64,000 bases of DNA from Agaricus subrufescens (Eukaryota > Basidiomycota > Agaricomycetes > Agaricales > Agaricaceae): positions 2,170,001 to 2,234,000 of the forward strand of contig CM057067.1 of NCBI GenBank assembly GCA_029945375.1, in the 5' to 3' direction. Below the pieces are notes generated by a model that saw only the letters and a list, made by a program, of their open reading frames with translations, was not told the origin of the DNA and did no database searches. Positions 54,974 to 64,000 of this stretch are shown here, piece by piece; positions within the stretch are counted from its first letter, which is position 1, and each line of letters opens with the position of its first letter. The position numbers and the translations under genes are program-made.

Positions 54974-57031
54974 AATAGATTATCAGTTAGAGTTTTCCTT
55001 CCCTTTTTGCCACTTTTGTACCCTCTTCTCATGTGAGACATCACCATCATTTAGTGCTCTTTTCAAATGCGACCTTGAGGCTTTCTTGAGTGTATCCTCG
55101 TCCAAACCATACTCCATCTCTATATTACTCTTATCATCAACACCATTGTCATCCTCATCATCATCTTCATTGTCATCTTCATTATTGTCTTCACTGTTGT
55201 CTTTGCTATCATCTTCATCTTTGTCATTGTCATCATCGCTGTTGCCATTGTTGTTGTTGTTGTTGTCATCATTGTTGTCATCATCATCATCATTGTTGTT
55301 GTCATCGTCTTCATCATCATTGTTGCCATTGTCGTTGTCATCATCTTCATTGTCATTGTCATCATCATCATTGTCATTGTCATCATCCTTGTCACTTGCC
55401 AGCTCATCAACATTTTTCTCCTATCATTTACTTTTGAGTCAGTGTCATACTCCAAAATCTCATTTCGAGTGACTCACCTTGTTCATGTCACCACTAGAAT
55501 TATCTATACCACCTTCATTCTCATTCCCATTATCCCCTTCACATTTGTTCTCTTGTTTGTAAGTATCTTTCTTTGGAGCAACATACCCATTTTCTAATTT
55601 TCGCCCATAGGTTTGCTTATTCTTGTTAATTGACACCATAATCTCTGTGATGGCCCAATCCTTGTCATATTTCTTCAGCTGTGGTTGCTTTGCTTTGGCC
55701 TTTAATGGGTGGATTGTAAATAAATGAAGTATATATTAGGAAACAACTTACTAATTTAGTAGCTTTGCTGATAAGGGCATGATCTTGAGAGTGCCACATT
55801 ATTTCTGGTGGCATTTTCACATCAGACAATGCCTGAGCAATAGTGGCCTGTATATCAAGTCAACATCAATAGATTGAATAGATTTACGGAGCATACACTC
55901 ACCTGGCAAGCATTATAAAGCTGTTTATTGTTGCTAAGGCCCATGGCCACTTGGAGGTTGTACTGGCCTTCAGGCTTCATTATCAACATCTTGTCCTTGA
56001 CTTCTGCTCTTGCTGCTTCAAGCTTCCTGTATATAGAGAGCTCCGCTAATAAAAGTTGAATTAGAAAACTAGTGAAGGACAAAGATAAATGTACCAGCTT
56101 GCTCAGCAACCTTAGCTTCCAATATTGCTGTTCTGTCAGAGTGATCAGTGGGGAGAGTGCCTGACAATGTTGTAGTGGGTAGGGCCTTTGTAGTCTTGGT
56201 GATAGTCTTTGTCTTTGCATTCTCTTTTGATTTCACTGATGAAGTGGTCCCTGCAGAGGTATTTGATTTGTTAAGCTTGATAGTATGTGATTAGTTAAGT
56301 ACAATTTTAATTCAATAAATGTTCACCTTTTTCTTGGCCTGGACAAAATCTCGGATGGGGATGGCAGGCTCTGTGAAGATTTTGATGGTCTTGAGAGGCT
56401 TACCAACAGTAGTTGACAGCTGATTTACAATTAATAGAACATTTTCTAAATACCTTTGTGGCTAAAACACGACCCTTGGAGGCGATGATGGCTTTCTTGG
56501 GAGCAGTAAAGGCAGGAGCCTTCTTTTTGGTGGCAGCTTTGCTCAAAGAACAAGATTTTTTCTTTGAGCTGGCTGTGGCAGTTTTGAAGGTGGTAGATGT
56601 TTTCATAGATTTGATCAAAACAACCTTTGATATTGGTGAGTTAGTGGGTTTTACAATCTCAATAGAGAAACAACTAAACCTGGGTCTCTATACCCGTAGC
56701 CAGCTTGTCTACAACCATTGGAGCCTCCTTCACTGAGGCTTTCTTCCTCCTTTTTTCCGCACCTTTCTTAACCAAAACAACCTTTGATATTGGTGAGTTA
56801 GCAAGTTTTAAGGTCATAATAGAGAAACAACTAGACCTGTTTCTCTATACCCATAGCAGGCTCATCTACTACCATCGGAGCCTCCTTCACTGAGACTTTC
56901 TTCCCCTTCTTTCCTGTGCCTTTCTTCTTTGCCTTCTTAGGTTCAATAGTTTGGGCTGAAGTGTCATTGCCTGGTGTCGCAAGGGAGGTGTGAGCATCCT
57001 GATTGCGTTTCACATTCCTCGTAGTTGGCAT
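54974..57031 (-). CDS. unknown Lys-rich/Asp-Asn-rich protein with duplicated exon
   Basis: The minus strand from MPTTRNVKRNQDAHTSLATP. Basic exons (EPKKAKKKGTGKKGKK; SKKKSCSLSKAATKKKAPAF) come first, then ALPTTTLSGTLPTDHSDRTA, the conserved-looking KPEGQYNLQVAMGLSNNKQL followed by YNACQ, KMPPEIMWHSQDHALISKAT and ITEIMVSINKNKQTYGRKLE. A long Asp/Asn/Glu tract from a GATGAC repeat follows (55400-55118) and the C-terminus YGLDEDTLKKASRSHLKRAL ends at about 54974. About ten short introns are needed. YNLQVAMGL...Y is a motif I recall from fungal repeat-cluster proteins; basic plus acidic tracts suggest a nuclear protein. The exon VKEAPMVVD...GIExQV occurs twice (period 157 bp). No certain disabling mutation seen. 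Confidence 0.5.
55118..55400. repeat. trinucleotide-rich TCATCA/TTGTCA microsatellite inside the minus-strand gene
   Basis: Imperfect (TCATCA)(TTGTCA)(TTGTTG) array encoding Asp/Asn on minus. Open frames on plus here are artefacts. Confidence 0.85.
56617..56920. repeat. 157-bp tandem exon-intron duplication
   Basis: AAAACAACCTTTGATATTGG starts at 56617 and again at 56774. Both are followed by GTGAGTTAG..., AGAGAAACAACTA, CTCTATACCC and GGAGCCTCCTTCACTGAG. Each unit contains one coding exon and its intron on the minus strand. Confidence 0.85.
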
Positions 57032-57294
57032 GAGGAAGTGGAGGTTGAGTAGATTAGCACCCTAGTCAGATGTCGCATGAAGCAAACATACCTCTTAAAA
57101 AGACCATTGTCAGTGGCCAGAGAAATGCATCACATAAACCACCCAGAGCTTATTCCAAAAAAACTGAACCAGAACTTCTCTGTTGAAGCAACCAAAACTT
57201 GTTAAATGTAGCAGCTGGACCTCACTGCTACCACTCATGTTAGAATTGATGAACTTGGTCTAGGCCATGGTGGAGATGGGCTGGAGGCTGAGCC

Positions 57295-57302
57295 TATATA
57301 AG
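57295..57302 (+). promoter_or_regulatory. TATA box of the 57346 gene
   Basis: TATATAAG, 44 bp upstream of the ATG at 57346, in a 315-bp intergenic region shared with the divergent minus-strand gene starting at 57031. Confidence 0.5.
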
Positions 57303-57345
57303 AGGTACCAACAAGCTTGAAGGAAACCATTCCCTCCAACTTGCC

Positions 57346-57840
57346 ATGTCTTCTCAGAGCGTAGAGTGTGAATTGCTTAGCCCCCCCTCTAGCCTAGTCA
57401 ACCTTAATGCTTCACTGCCATCTTGTCACCCTTCACCACCATCTTGTCACCTTTCCTCTGACAATGTAGCATCTTCCTCCGACAATGTAGCACCCATTGG
57501 TAAAAGCCAACTCTTGTGAGAACATTACCAGGAGCTGCTTGAAGAGATTTGGTGTGAAAGAGCCACACGAGAAGAAGAATGGCTACAAGGTAAGCATCAT
57601 TAGCTTATGTTTACTTGTAGCTGAAATACAGCTTACCTTATAGGTATCAAAGAACATGCAAGAATCATTGAAGCAAGGATGAGTACTGGTCAAGAGATGA
57701 GTAGTGTGCAGAAGGGAAAGTGTAAAAGTGTGAGCTGGGAAGATGACATCAGTGATTTCAATGAAGAGAGTTTCTGTAAATGACAAAAGCTGAAAGTTGA
57801 TGTTGACAACAAATACAATGGTGCAAAGGTTAGTATGTTA
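57346..57840 (+). pseudogene. unknown Ser-rich protein, two or more exons, in-frame stops
   Basis: MSSQSVECELLSPPSSLVNL, then a short repeat (SSDNVASSSDNVAP), a TGA at about 57518 (LL-stop-EHYQELLEE, CGA expected), CERATREEEWLQ, a GTAAGC...TTATAG intron (about 57590-57642), and HARIIEARMSTGQEMSSVQK with VSWEDDISDFNEESF. A second stop follows and then a GTTAGT donor. The design (short Ser-rich N-terminus, then charged coiled coil) recalls small proteins of fungal transposon clusters. Divergent from the 54974-57031 gene. Confidence 0.35.
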
Positions 57841-58417
57841 CCGATTATTGTGAATGGAGGGGGCTCACACCATTCAGACTTCCAGGCTGTTCCACTTTGA
57901 ACTTCCTGAGAATGTGCAATCAATTAAGTTGTCAGTCAAGTTGAAGGTATAATTGCATTAGTCATACAAGTTGAACTGTATATGTCTGTTTGGTTGTCCG
58001 CATGGATTGACAAAGGACCTATATCTTATTGCAGATTGAATTGAATAATTTTTGAGACAGGGGTAGATGTATGGTTGTCAAGGACACACTTTTGTGGGCA
58101 ATTTTTGTTAGATGGATTGGCAAAGATCCATGACGTTCCACACGCAAAGGGCAGGGGCTCAACTCACAACATATCCATGCAAGTAGCATTGCTTGGCAAT
58201 TCTATAAGAGACCAGACTGGGATGAGTCAGTGAAAAAGCAGCCAAGAAAGAAAGATAGTACCTGTAAACTTCACTTTGCTGGGTTCAATAAATGACTTGA
58301 CCATCATCTGTAAATATCAGTTGCATCACAGGATGGATAATATCCTTCTCTGCAACTTGCAGCTCATATGGGAACTTGTCTACACACCTTCTCCACCTGT
58401 CTTTCCCTTCCTGAGCA

Positions 58418-59016
58418 GGTCATCTGTATTTATTCAGGGCCTCCGGGTAGACCTTGCTGAACATGAGTTGCCGAAGCTTGTCATAGAGCAACAGCACACC
58501 AGTACCAGCACCCTTGAAGAGAGACTTAGTACCCTCTTTGGTAATGATCTGGGAGCTGGCATCAAACATCAACTTGTAGTCCTAACCAGAACCAGAGGTC
58601 ATCATCATGCGACAACTACAAGTTCAAGTTAGTTGGGAAATAATAATTAAACAAGAGCCAGATGCACCAGATAGTATCAAGAGGATAGGAAGCAAGACTG
58701 GCACCAATGGTAACACCCCACCCGAGACCAAAGGAGGCCAAGAATGAACCCTCAAGAGCACTGGCAAGAACAATGGGCTTGAGCAAATCATAGACACCGA
58801 AGTAGACCATGACAGACAATGATACCAACAACAGAGGGAACAAAAGCACAGTAGAGACTGGCAATACTATCAGAGGCGAGGGTCTTATGGTAGACATGGA
58901 CCAACTGTTGAATTGACGAGCACCACCAGACTTGGCAGATTTAGTGTCATTGGCAAGGCAAGTACAAGTGTAGTCAAGAGAGTAGATGAAGAGGAGAGAT
59001 GTTTTTGTCTCTTGTT
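58418..59016 (-). pseudogene. mitochondrial ADP/ATP carrier, C-terminal half, decayed
   Basis: The minus strand reads TSLLFIYSLDYTCTCLANDT, KSGGARQFN, VYDLLKPIVLASALEGSFLA with FGLGWGVTIGASLASYPLDT (transmembrane helix 5 and the carrier PxD signature). After a GTGCAT...TTGTAG intron with a CTAAC branch site come CRMMMTSGSG (canonical RRRMMM nucleotide-carrier signature), [29 protein letters not shown] and [10 protein letters not shown]. The N-terminal half is missing; one or two frameshifts lie near 58890. Arg codons expected in the family have become Cys or Trp (TCTC for RxR, TIW/CCR for RRR), as CpG to TpG change would produce. Confidence 0.85.
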
Positions 59017-59892
59017 GTGCAAGTAGCAGGCTGCAGTGTGTGAACGCTCATTCTACTGGGATGATTTGTAACAGCTGGATGATTTAGCAACATCAAGGTA
59101 GGAGATATCGGGGATGAGGTGCGAGATGGGTGTGGGGTACCCTCGATAATTGTTCATTAATATAGGTTTCAGTCAACCGTAGTTGGACCAAGTGTTGTGG
59201 CTGCTCAATGGTGAAGTTGATACAGAGTTGGTCAAGGGAGCTAGGTTGGCTGGTTGTGTTTTGTGGAATGGGTGGTTGAAAGACCAGAGGGTAGTAGAGA
59301 AGTCTTGTAAAGGCACAAGGCTCCTTGAAGACTGGGGTGAAGATGCCCGCTTAGACATGCCAATGTTTTTGGGTCAGACAGAATGAGCAGTGTCATTGCA
59401 ATCGACCTGCTGACAGGTAGCAATGGCAAAATGAAGGCATTGTCATTACAGCCGACTTGCTGGCAAGCAGCAGTGGGGCCACATAACTGAGGTAGTGGTA
59501 GTTTTCAAAAAGACAGAGATGCTGGCGCTCATGGCATGTGTGGCCCCAACTCAATCTGTGGCAAGAGCGACCATGCTGGCATAGGCAGAGGGGCACATGC
59601 TGAAGGCTTGGCCCAGGCAGGGCAAGCAATGGTTTCTTCAGGTCAAACAAGACCCTTTCTTCCTATCTCCAGAACAATGTACAACCACAAAACCAGTTTC
59701 TTCATCGTCTCCTGTTTTGCTAATATTTGAGTCCACAGTGTTGGCCTTCCCTGGATCCTTGGAAAGCAAGAAACCCATTGGCCTGACTACGTTTGGGCAT
59801 TTACAATTGAGTAGCGACAATCATTGTTGTCAGCTGCATACTGAGACTGAAAGTTGCGCTTGCTAGAGTAGACAGCAGTGACAGCACCAGTG
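59017..59892. other. no gene recognised
   Basis: Only short frames on both strands. A repeated CCGACTTGCTGGCAAGCAGC / TCGACCTGCTGACAGGTAGC pair occurs at about 59401 and 59450. Confidence 0.5.
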
Positions 59893-60209
59893 TGTTAGAA
59901 TGCCCCAAGCATTCAGCTATTAGAATGACTGGACAATTTGTTTTGTGTATATCTCGACTTAGAGTAATGTGGACGGTTCCGCTCACGTGATAGATTAGTC
60001 AGCGCATGTTGAACTTGCCTGTGGACGACTTAGAAGTCTTTAGCTTCTTATACTTGTCCACAGGTGAGCAATCTCTTTGTATTGTTGTTATAGCTTCTTA
60101 TACTTGTCCACAGATTAACTGTGCTAATACTAGCTCATTTCTTATCTGATCCGCTCGATACTAGCGTCGTTAGGATCGCCACTGCAAACTCTACGTTCCA
60201 CTTCCAACA
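59893..60209 (+). mobile_element. Copia 5' LTR, 317 bp
   Basis: Begins TGTTAGAATGCCCC and ends CACTTCCAACA, with TGTTAGAA/TTCCAACA as near-perfect terminal inverted repeats. Inside are a 23-bp direct repeat (60041-60063 and 60091-60113) and a 9-bp hairpin CCTGTGGAC/GTCCACAGG (60018-60026, 60056-60064). The 3' LTR lies beyond the window. Confidence 0.85.
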
Positions 60210-60223
60210 GGTTATGGGCCCCG
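60210..60223 (+). other. Copia primer-binding site, initiator-tRNA half type
   Basis: GGTTATGGGCCCCG follows the LTR directly. GGTTATGGGCCC is complementary to GGGCCCATAACC, the anticodon stem-loop of initiator tRNA-Met, the priming mode known from Drosophila copia and yeast Ty5. Confidence 0.65.
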
Positions 60224-60342
60224 GCTTCTAACGACCTACAAATCGACTTTTCATTCATCAACCATCTTCAACTCAACAACTACTCTTTCCCTTCCCTCCT
60301 CCCCCAAACTATTTTGCTTCTCCTGCCCTCATTTTTGCTTGT

Positions 60343-63300
60343 ATGGCTTCGGGTTCGCCAGCGTTTGTTAAGCTCAATGGGGAGAACTATGCCACGTGGT
60401 CCGGCGAGATGGAGGCCTGGCTACGAGCCTCAGGCCTATGGAGACTTGTTTCAGGCAAGCAGAGTGCTCCCTCCATTCCCTCTTCCCCCACTCCCCAGGA
60501 TTTCGCTTCCCAGTCACTCTGGGAGGATAAACTCGACAAGGCTGCTGGCTGGCTGTATCTAATGGTTGAAGAAGACCAAAGGGTGCATTTTGCAGGCATC
60601 CAGGATGATCCAATCAAGATGTGGGCTGCTCTGGAGGCTGTACATCGTCAGAAAAAGGCTGGAATGCGATTCAATGCCTATGATGAGCTGTTTAGCATCT
60701 GAAAACACGAAGAGGAGTCGCTCCAATCGCTTATAAACCGTGTAGAGGGCTGCAAACGTCGTCTAAAGGAGCTTAGACTGGACAAATTCACTTTAGAGCA
60801 GCTGGATGATGAGCTGGCCTCTATGGCACTCATTAGGGCACTCTTGGATGAGTTTTCGGCCTTCACATCGTCTCTCCTGCTCATGGACAAGCTGGACAAG
60901 ACCACAATCCACCAGGCCTTTGTTACTGAGGATATCCAGCGAAGGAAACGTGCTCAGGATGCCTTGGGAGGCTCCCAGGCCCTAGCAGCGCGTTCTGGCT
61001 TCAAAAACACGTCGGAGACCTGCGATTTCTGTGGGAGGACTGGTCACAAGGTGGCTAACTGCTGGACGTTCGAAAAAGCGAAGAAACACGCATAGGAGGA
61101 CGCTCAGAAGCCCAGAACTCGAGGAAACAAGGCCAACAAGGCTCAAGACAGTTCTACTGACTCCCCCACCGCTTCCGGAAGCTCTAGCTCAACTCCTGGT
61201 GCCAAAAAAGCGCAGAGAGTCCGAGAATTTGCTGGAAATGCAAGTGCCCCCTCCCCTACCTCTTCCCCTTCGCTCTCTGCCCCCCTGCAGCTCGATGCTG
61301 ACTTCCACTGGCTTGCAGATACAGGGGCCACTTCTCATATGACCCCCCACAAGCATTGGTTCAAGTCCTACTCCCCCCATTGCATTCCCATTCGCTTAGC
61401 TGATAATTCAGTTGTCTACTCTGCTGGGGTGGGGTCTGTGGTCTTTGAGCCAGTTTTGAGCGGAAAAGTGGCTAGAGCGGTCGAGTTTACTAGAGTTTTG
61501 CATGTTCCTGCTCTCCGGAGCAACTTGCTGTCTTGTCTATACCTTGCACAGCACAAGAATTTCATTATCACGATTTCTGCTTGTTCTATGGCCTTCTGCT
61601 GCAAGGGGACGACGCTTTTCACTGCTACAATCCACCCTAACAACTCTGCTGAGCTAGATGGCTCAACTTTGACCTCGGAGGCCACTTTTTCGGTCTCTAC
61701 ACTCCCCTGTGACCTCTCCCTATGGCATCGTCACTTTATTCACCACAATTATGCTGATGTGAGGTCTATGGTGAACAAGGAGCTTGTTACAGGCCTCAAA
61801 CTTGACTCTAAAGCGTCCCCTGACCCCATATGTGAGCCCTGCCTTGCTGGGAAGATGCATTCGCTTCCTTTCCCCTCTTCTACCAGCCATAATCGATCTC
61901 CACTCGAGCTGGTGCACTCAGACCTTCATGGACCGCTCCCAGTTGCTTCCCACTCAGGCTACAAGTACTGGATAACGTTCATAGACGATGCAACGCGTTT
62001 CCGGGCTGTATATCTGCTGAAAAGCAAGTCTGAGGCCTTTGAAGTGTTCAAAATCTACAAATCTTGGGCTGAAAACCAACTAGGAGTCAAAATGCGCGCT
62101 CTACAGGATGATAAAGGCGGTGAATACATGTCTAAAGCCTTCCTAGCCTTCATGGAGCAGTGTGGCATTGATAGGAGGCATTCTACTCGCAACAGGCCTC
62201 AGCAGAACGGTCTAGCTGAAAGGGCTAACAGAACTATGGGTGAAAAGATCACTGCAATGCTCTCTGAGTCGAAATTGCCCCCGAGTTTCTGGGGTGAATG
62301 CATCTCCTCTATGGTGCATGTATGGAATAGGCTTCCTACATTGTCTCTCCCTGGTTCTACTCCCTTCCAAGCGTTCTATAAGCGAAAACCCGACGTTTCC
62401 CACCTCCGGGTATGGGGGTGCACTGCCTACGTGCATATACAGCAAGATAAACGCGATTCTCTTCAGCCCCACTACGAAAAATGCGTTTTTATAGGCTATC
62501 CTACTGGCTACAAGGGCTGGAAGTTCTATAACCCAGTCACCAAGCGTTCAATCATCTCTGAAAGGGCAGAATTCGATGAAAGGTACTTCCCTGGCACTTC
62601 TAGAGCTCAACTCGATGCTATTCCTTCATTTGCTGGCCCTCCCAGCTCTCCCAAAACTCCTATCGCTTCAGAGCCCTCTCCAGCGCTCCCCTCATCGCAT
62701 TTCGACTTCCCACCTCTCCAGGATGAAGGGGGTGGTATCTGGCCTCTCCCTGCACCATCTCCGCTGCCTAGTTTGACTCCTGCAAGTGATATTCCTCCTG
62801 AAGAGTCTAAAGCACCTCAGAATGCTTCTGAAGCTCCTGTGATCGCTCCTGCATCTCCTGTGCTCGCTCCTGCATCTCCTGTCGCTCCCTCTCCACCTAG
62901 AATGCCTCCACAACCTCCTGCACCGCTCCCTGTCACTCCTCTGACCGCTCCTGTGCCTGCTGAGCCTCCATGAGTCCCTAGGCACACCAATCGAGTTAGA
63001 CGACCCCCTGGTGAGTGGTGGAGGGTCAAAAACATCGACCTACCTGGAGACAATCCAGAACTAGAAGAGGAGGCCGCTTTTTTGGTTGACAGTGACTTCT
63101 GTGATGTAGAGTTTGCTGGAGCGGTTTCTAATGCGGATCCTTGCTCCTACAGGCTGGCTATGCAGTCCCCTGACCGCTCTCACTGGCAGGACGCTTGTAA
63201 CACTGAAATCTTCAATCTGGAGGCCAACAGGACCTGGGAACTCGTTGATTTGCCTCCTGGAAAGAAGGTAGTCAACTCTGGATGGGTATTCAAGGTCAAA

Positions 63301-64000
63301 AGGCATGCCAACGGCTCAATTGAGCGCTATAGGGCTCGCCTTGTTGCTAAAGGCTTCTCCCAGCATCCTGGCTTCGATTACACTGAGGTTTTTGCTCCTA
63401 CATTCCGCCCTGCCTCCCTGCGCCTCATTGTAGCCTTAGCTGCAAGAGAAGGCTTCAAAATGCGCTCCGTCGACATCTCTTCTGCCTTTACCTATGGGGA
63501 ACTCGAAGAGGAGATCTACATGAGACAACCAGAGGGCTACCACACTGGGGGACCTAATATGGTCTTCAGGCTCCAAAAATCGCTCTATGGCCTTAAGCAG
63601 GCTGCCAGGCAATGGAACAAGAAGCTCAGAAGTGTCCTAGAAGGTATTGGCTACTCCAGGTTTCGCTCCGACAACTCTATCTACATTTATTCCAAGGGAG
63701 ACATCAAGGTCATAGTGCCTGTCTTCATTGATGATATAACTCTGGTGTCTAAAAGCGATGCTGCTGTCTCTGCTGCTATCTCTGAGCTGTCTAGCCACTT
63801 CAAACTTCGAGATCTCGGGTCTACAACTCTACTACTGGGTATCCAGGTGAAGCAGGACTGTTCTAAGCGCACCATTTCGCTCTCACAAGAGCACTACATC
63901 AAGGAGCTGCTAGAACGATTCCATATGGATGATTCCAACTCCCTTTCCACCCCACTTCCACCTGGTTCTGAGCTCTCCGACATTGTGCCCTCTCTCGAGG
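60343..64000 (+). pseudogene. Ty1/Copia Gag-Pol polyprotein, three nonsense codons, 3' end off window
   Basis: One continuous frame from MASGSPAFVKLNGENYATWS to the window edge, broken only by TGA 60700, TAG 61093 and TGA 62971. Order: Gag (NYATWSGEMEAWLRASGLW; LYLMVEEDQRVHFAGIQDD), zinc knuckle CDFCGRTGHKVANC, protease WLADTGATSHM (DTG at 61318), GAG-pre-integrase LWHRHF...CEPCLAGKMH (HHCC), integrase core (HSDLHGPLP, DDKGGEY, RPQQNGLAERANRT: the D, D, E residues), a Pro-rich linker, then reverse transcriptase (WVFKVKRHANGSIERYRARL; AKGFSQHPGFDYTEVFAPTF; SLYGLKQAARQWN; catalytic FIDD at 63724). RNase H would follow beyond 64000. The domain order integrase before RT defines Copia. Otherwise well preserved, so insertion was fairly recent. 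Confidence 0.92.

Noticed and set aside
55086..55472. Plus-strand poly-Ser/Leu and His/Cys frames
   Set aside because: Shadows of the acidic Asp/Asn repeat of the minus-strand gene.

Overview
The window looks like a transposon-dense stretch of a basidiomycete nuclear genome, most probably an Agaricomycete. The genes have short introns (about 49-54 bp, GTRNGN...YAG), and the repertoire includes Plavaka and Tnp2/CACTA-type transposases, KOW proteins, WD40 proteins with a membrane tail, a fungal TET/JBP-like oxygenase, and Copia and Gypsy LTRs. I see no clearly intact housekeeping gene. Host genes appear only as broken pieces.

Layout. 0-8 kb is a graveyard of host-gene fragments (HEATR5/LAA1-like, UPF0658 Golgi membrane protein, KRE6/SKN1 fused to a SET2 fragment) around a KOW-domain gene. 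From 8.3 to 32.0 kb lies what I read as one large DNA transposon bounded by diverged, collinear terminal inverted segments. It holds, in order, an 846-codon gene on the minus strand whose first intron swallowed a solo LTR, mL46 and HSP70 fragments, a TET/JBP-like dioxygenase with all its iron and 2-oxoglutarate ligands, a WD40 gene, several unknown coiled-coil genes, and a 1162-codon Tnp2-like transposase. 32.1-33.1 kb is an unknown fungal gene. 33.4-43.2 kb is a compact, apparently intact Plavaka element: the transposase on minus and its partner protein on plus, divergently arranged inside matching inverted termini. 43.3-49.9 kb is decayed sequence carrying a poly(A) retroposon with a 17-bp target duplication, a tRNA-like SINE candidate and a second copy of the Gypsy-type LTR. 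50-58 kb holds element-type genes of unknown function and another LTR. 58.4-59.0 kb is an ADP/ATP carrier pseudogene. 59.9-64 kb is a Copia element running off the right edge.

Two threads connect the pieces. First, the two copies of one LTR (10605-11984 and 47498-48824) differ mainly at CpG sites, which have become TpG or CpA in the second copy. Several genes also carry single TGA stops explainable by CGA-to-TGA change. This is the scar expected from cytosine methylation or a RIP-like process. Second, a predicted TET/JBP oxygenase, a family thought to oxidise 5-methylcytosine, sits inside a transposon in the same window. The idea that the transposon carries its own tool against host methylation is inference, but the sequence makes it testable.

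All calls come from reading the sequence and remembered family features. No database search was possible, and exon boundaries are my own reading.
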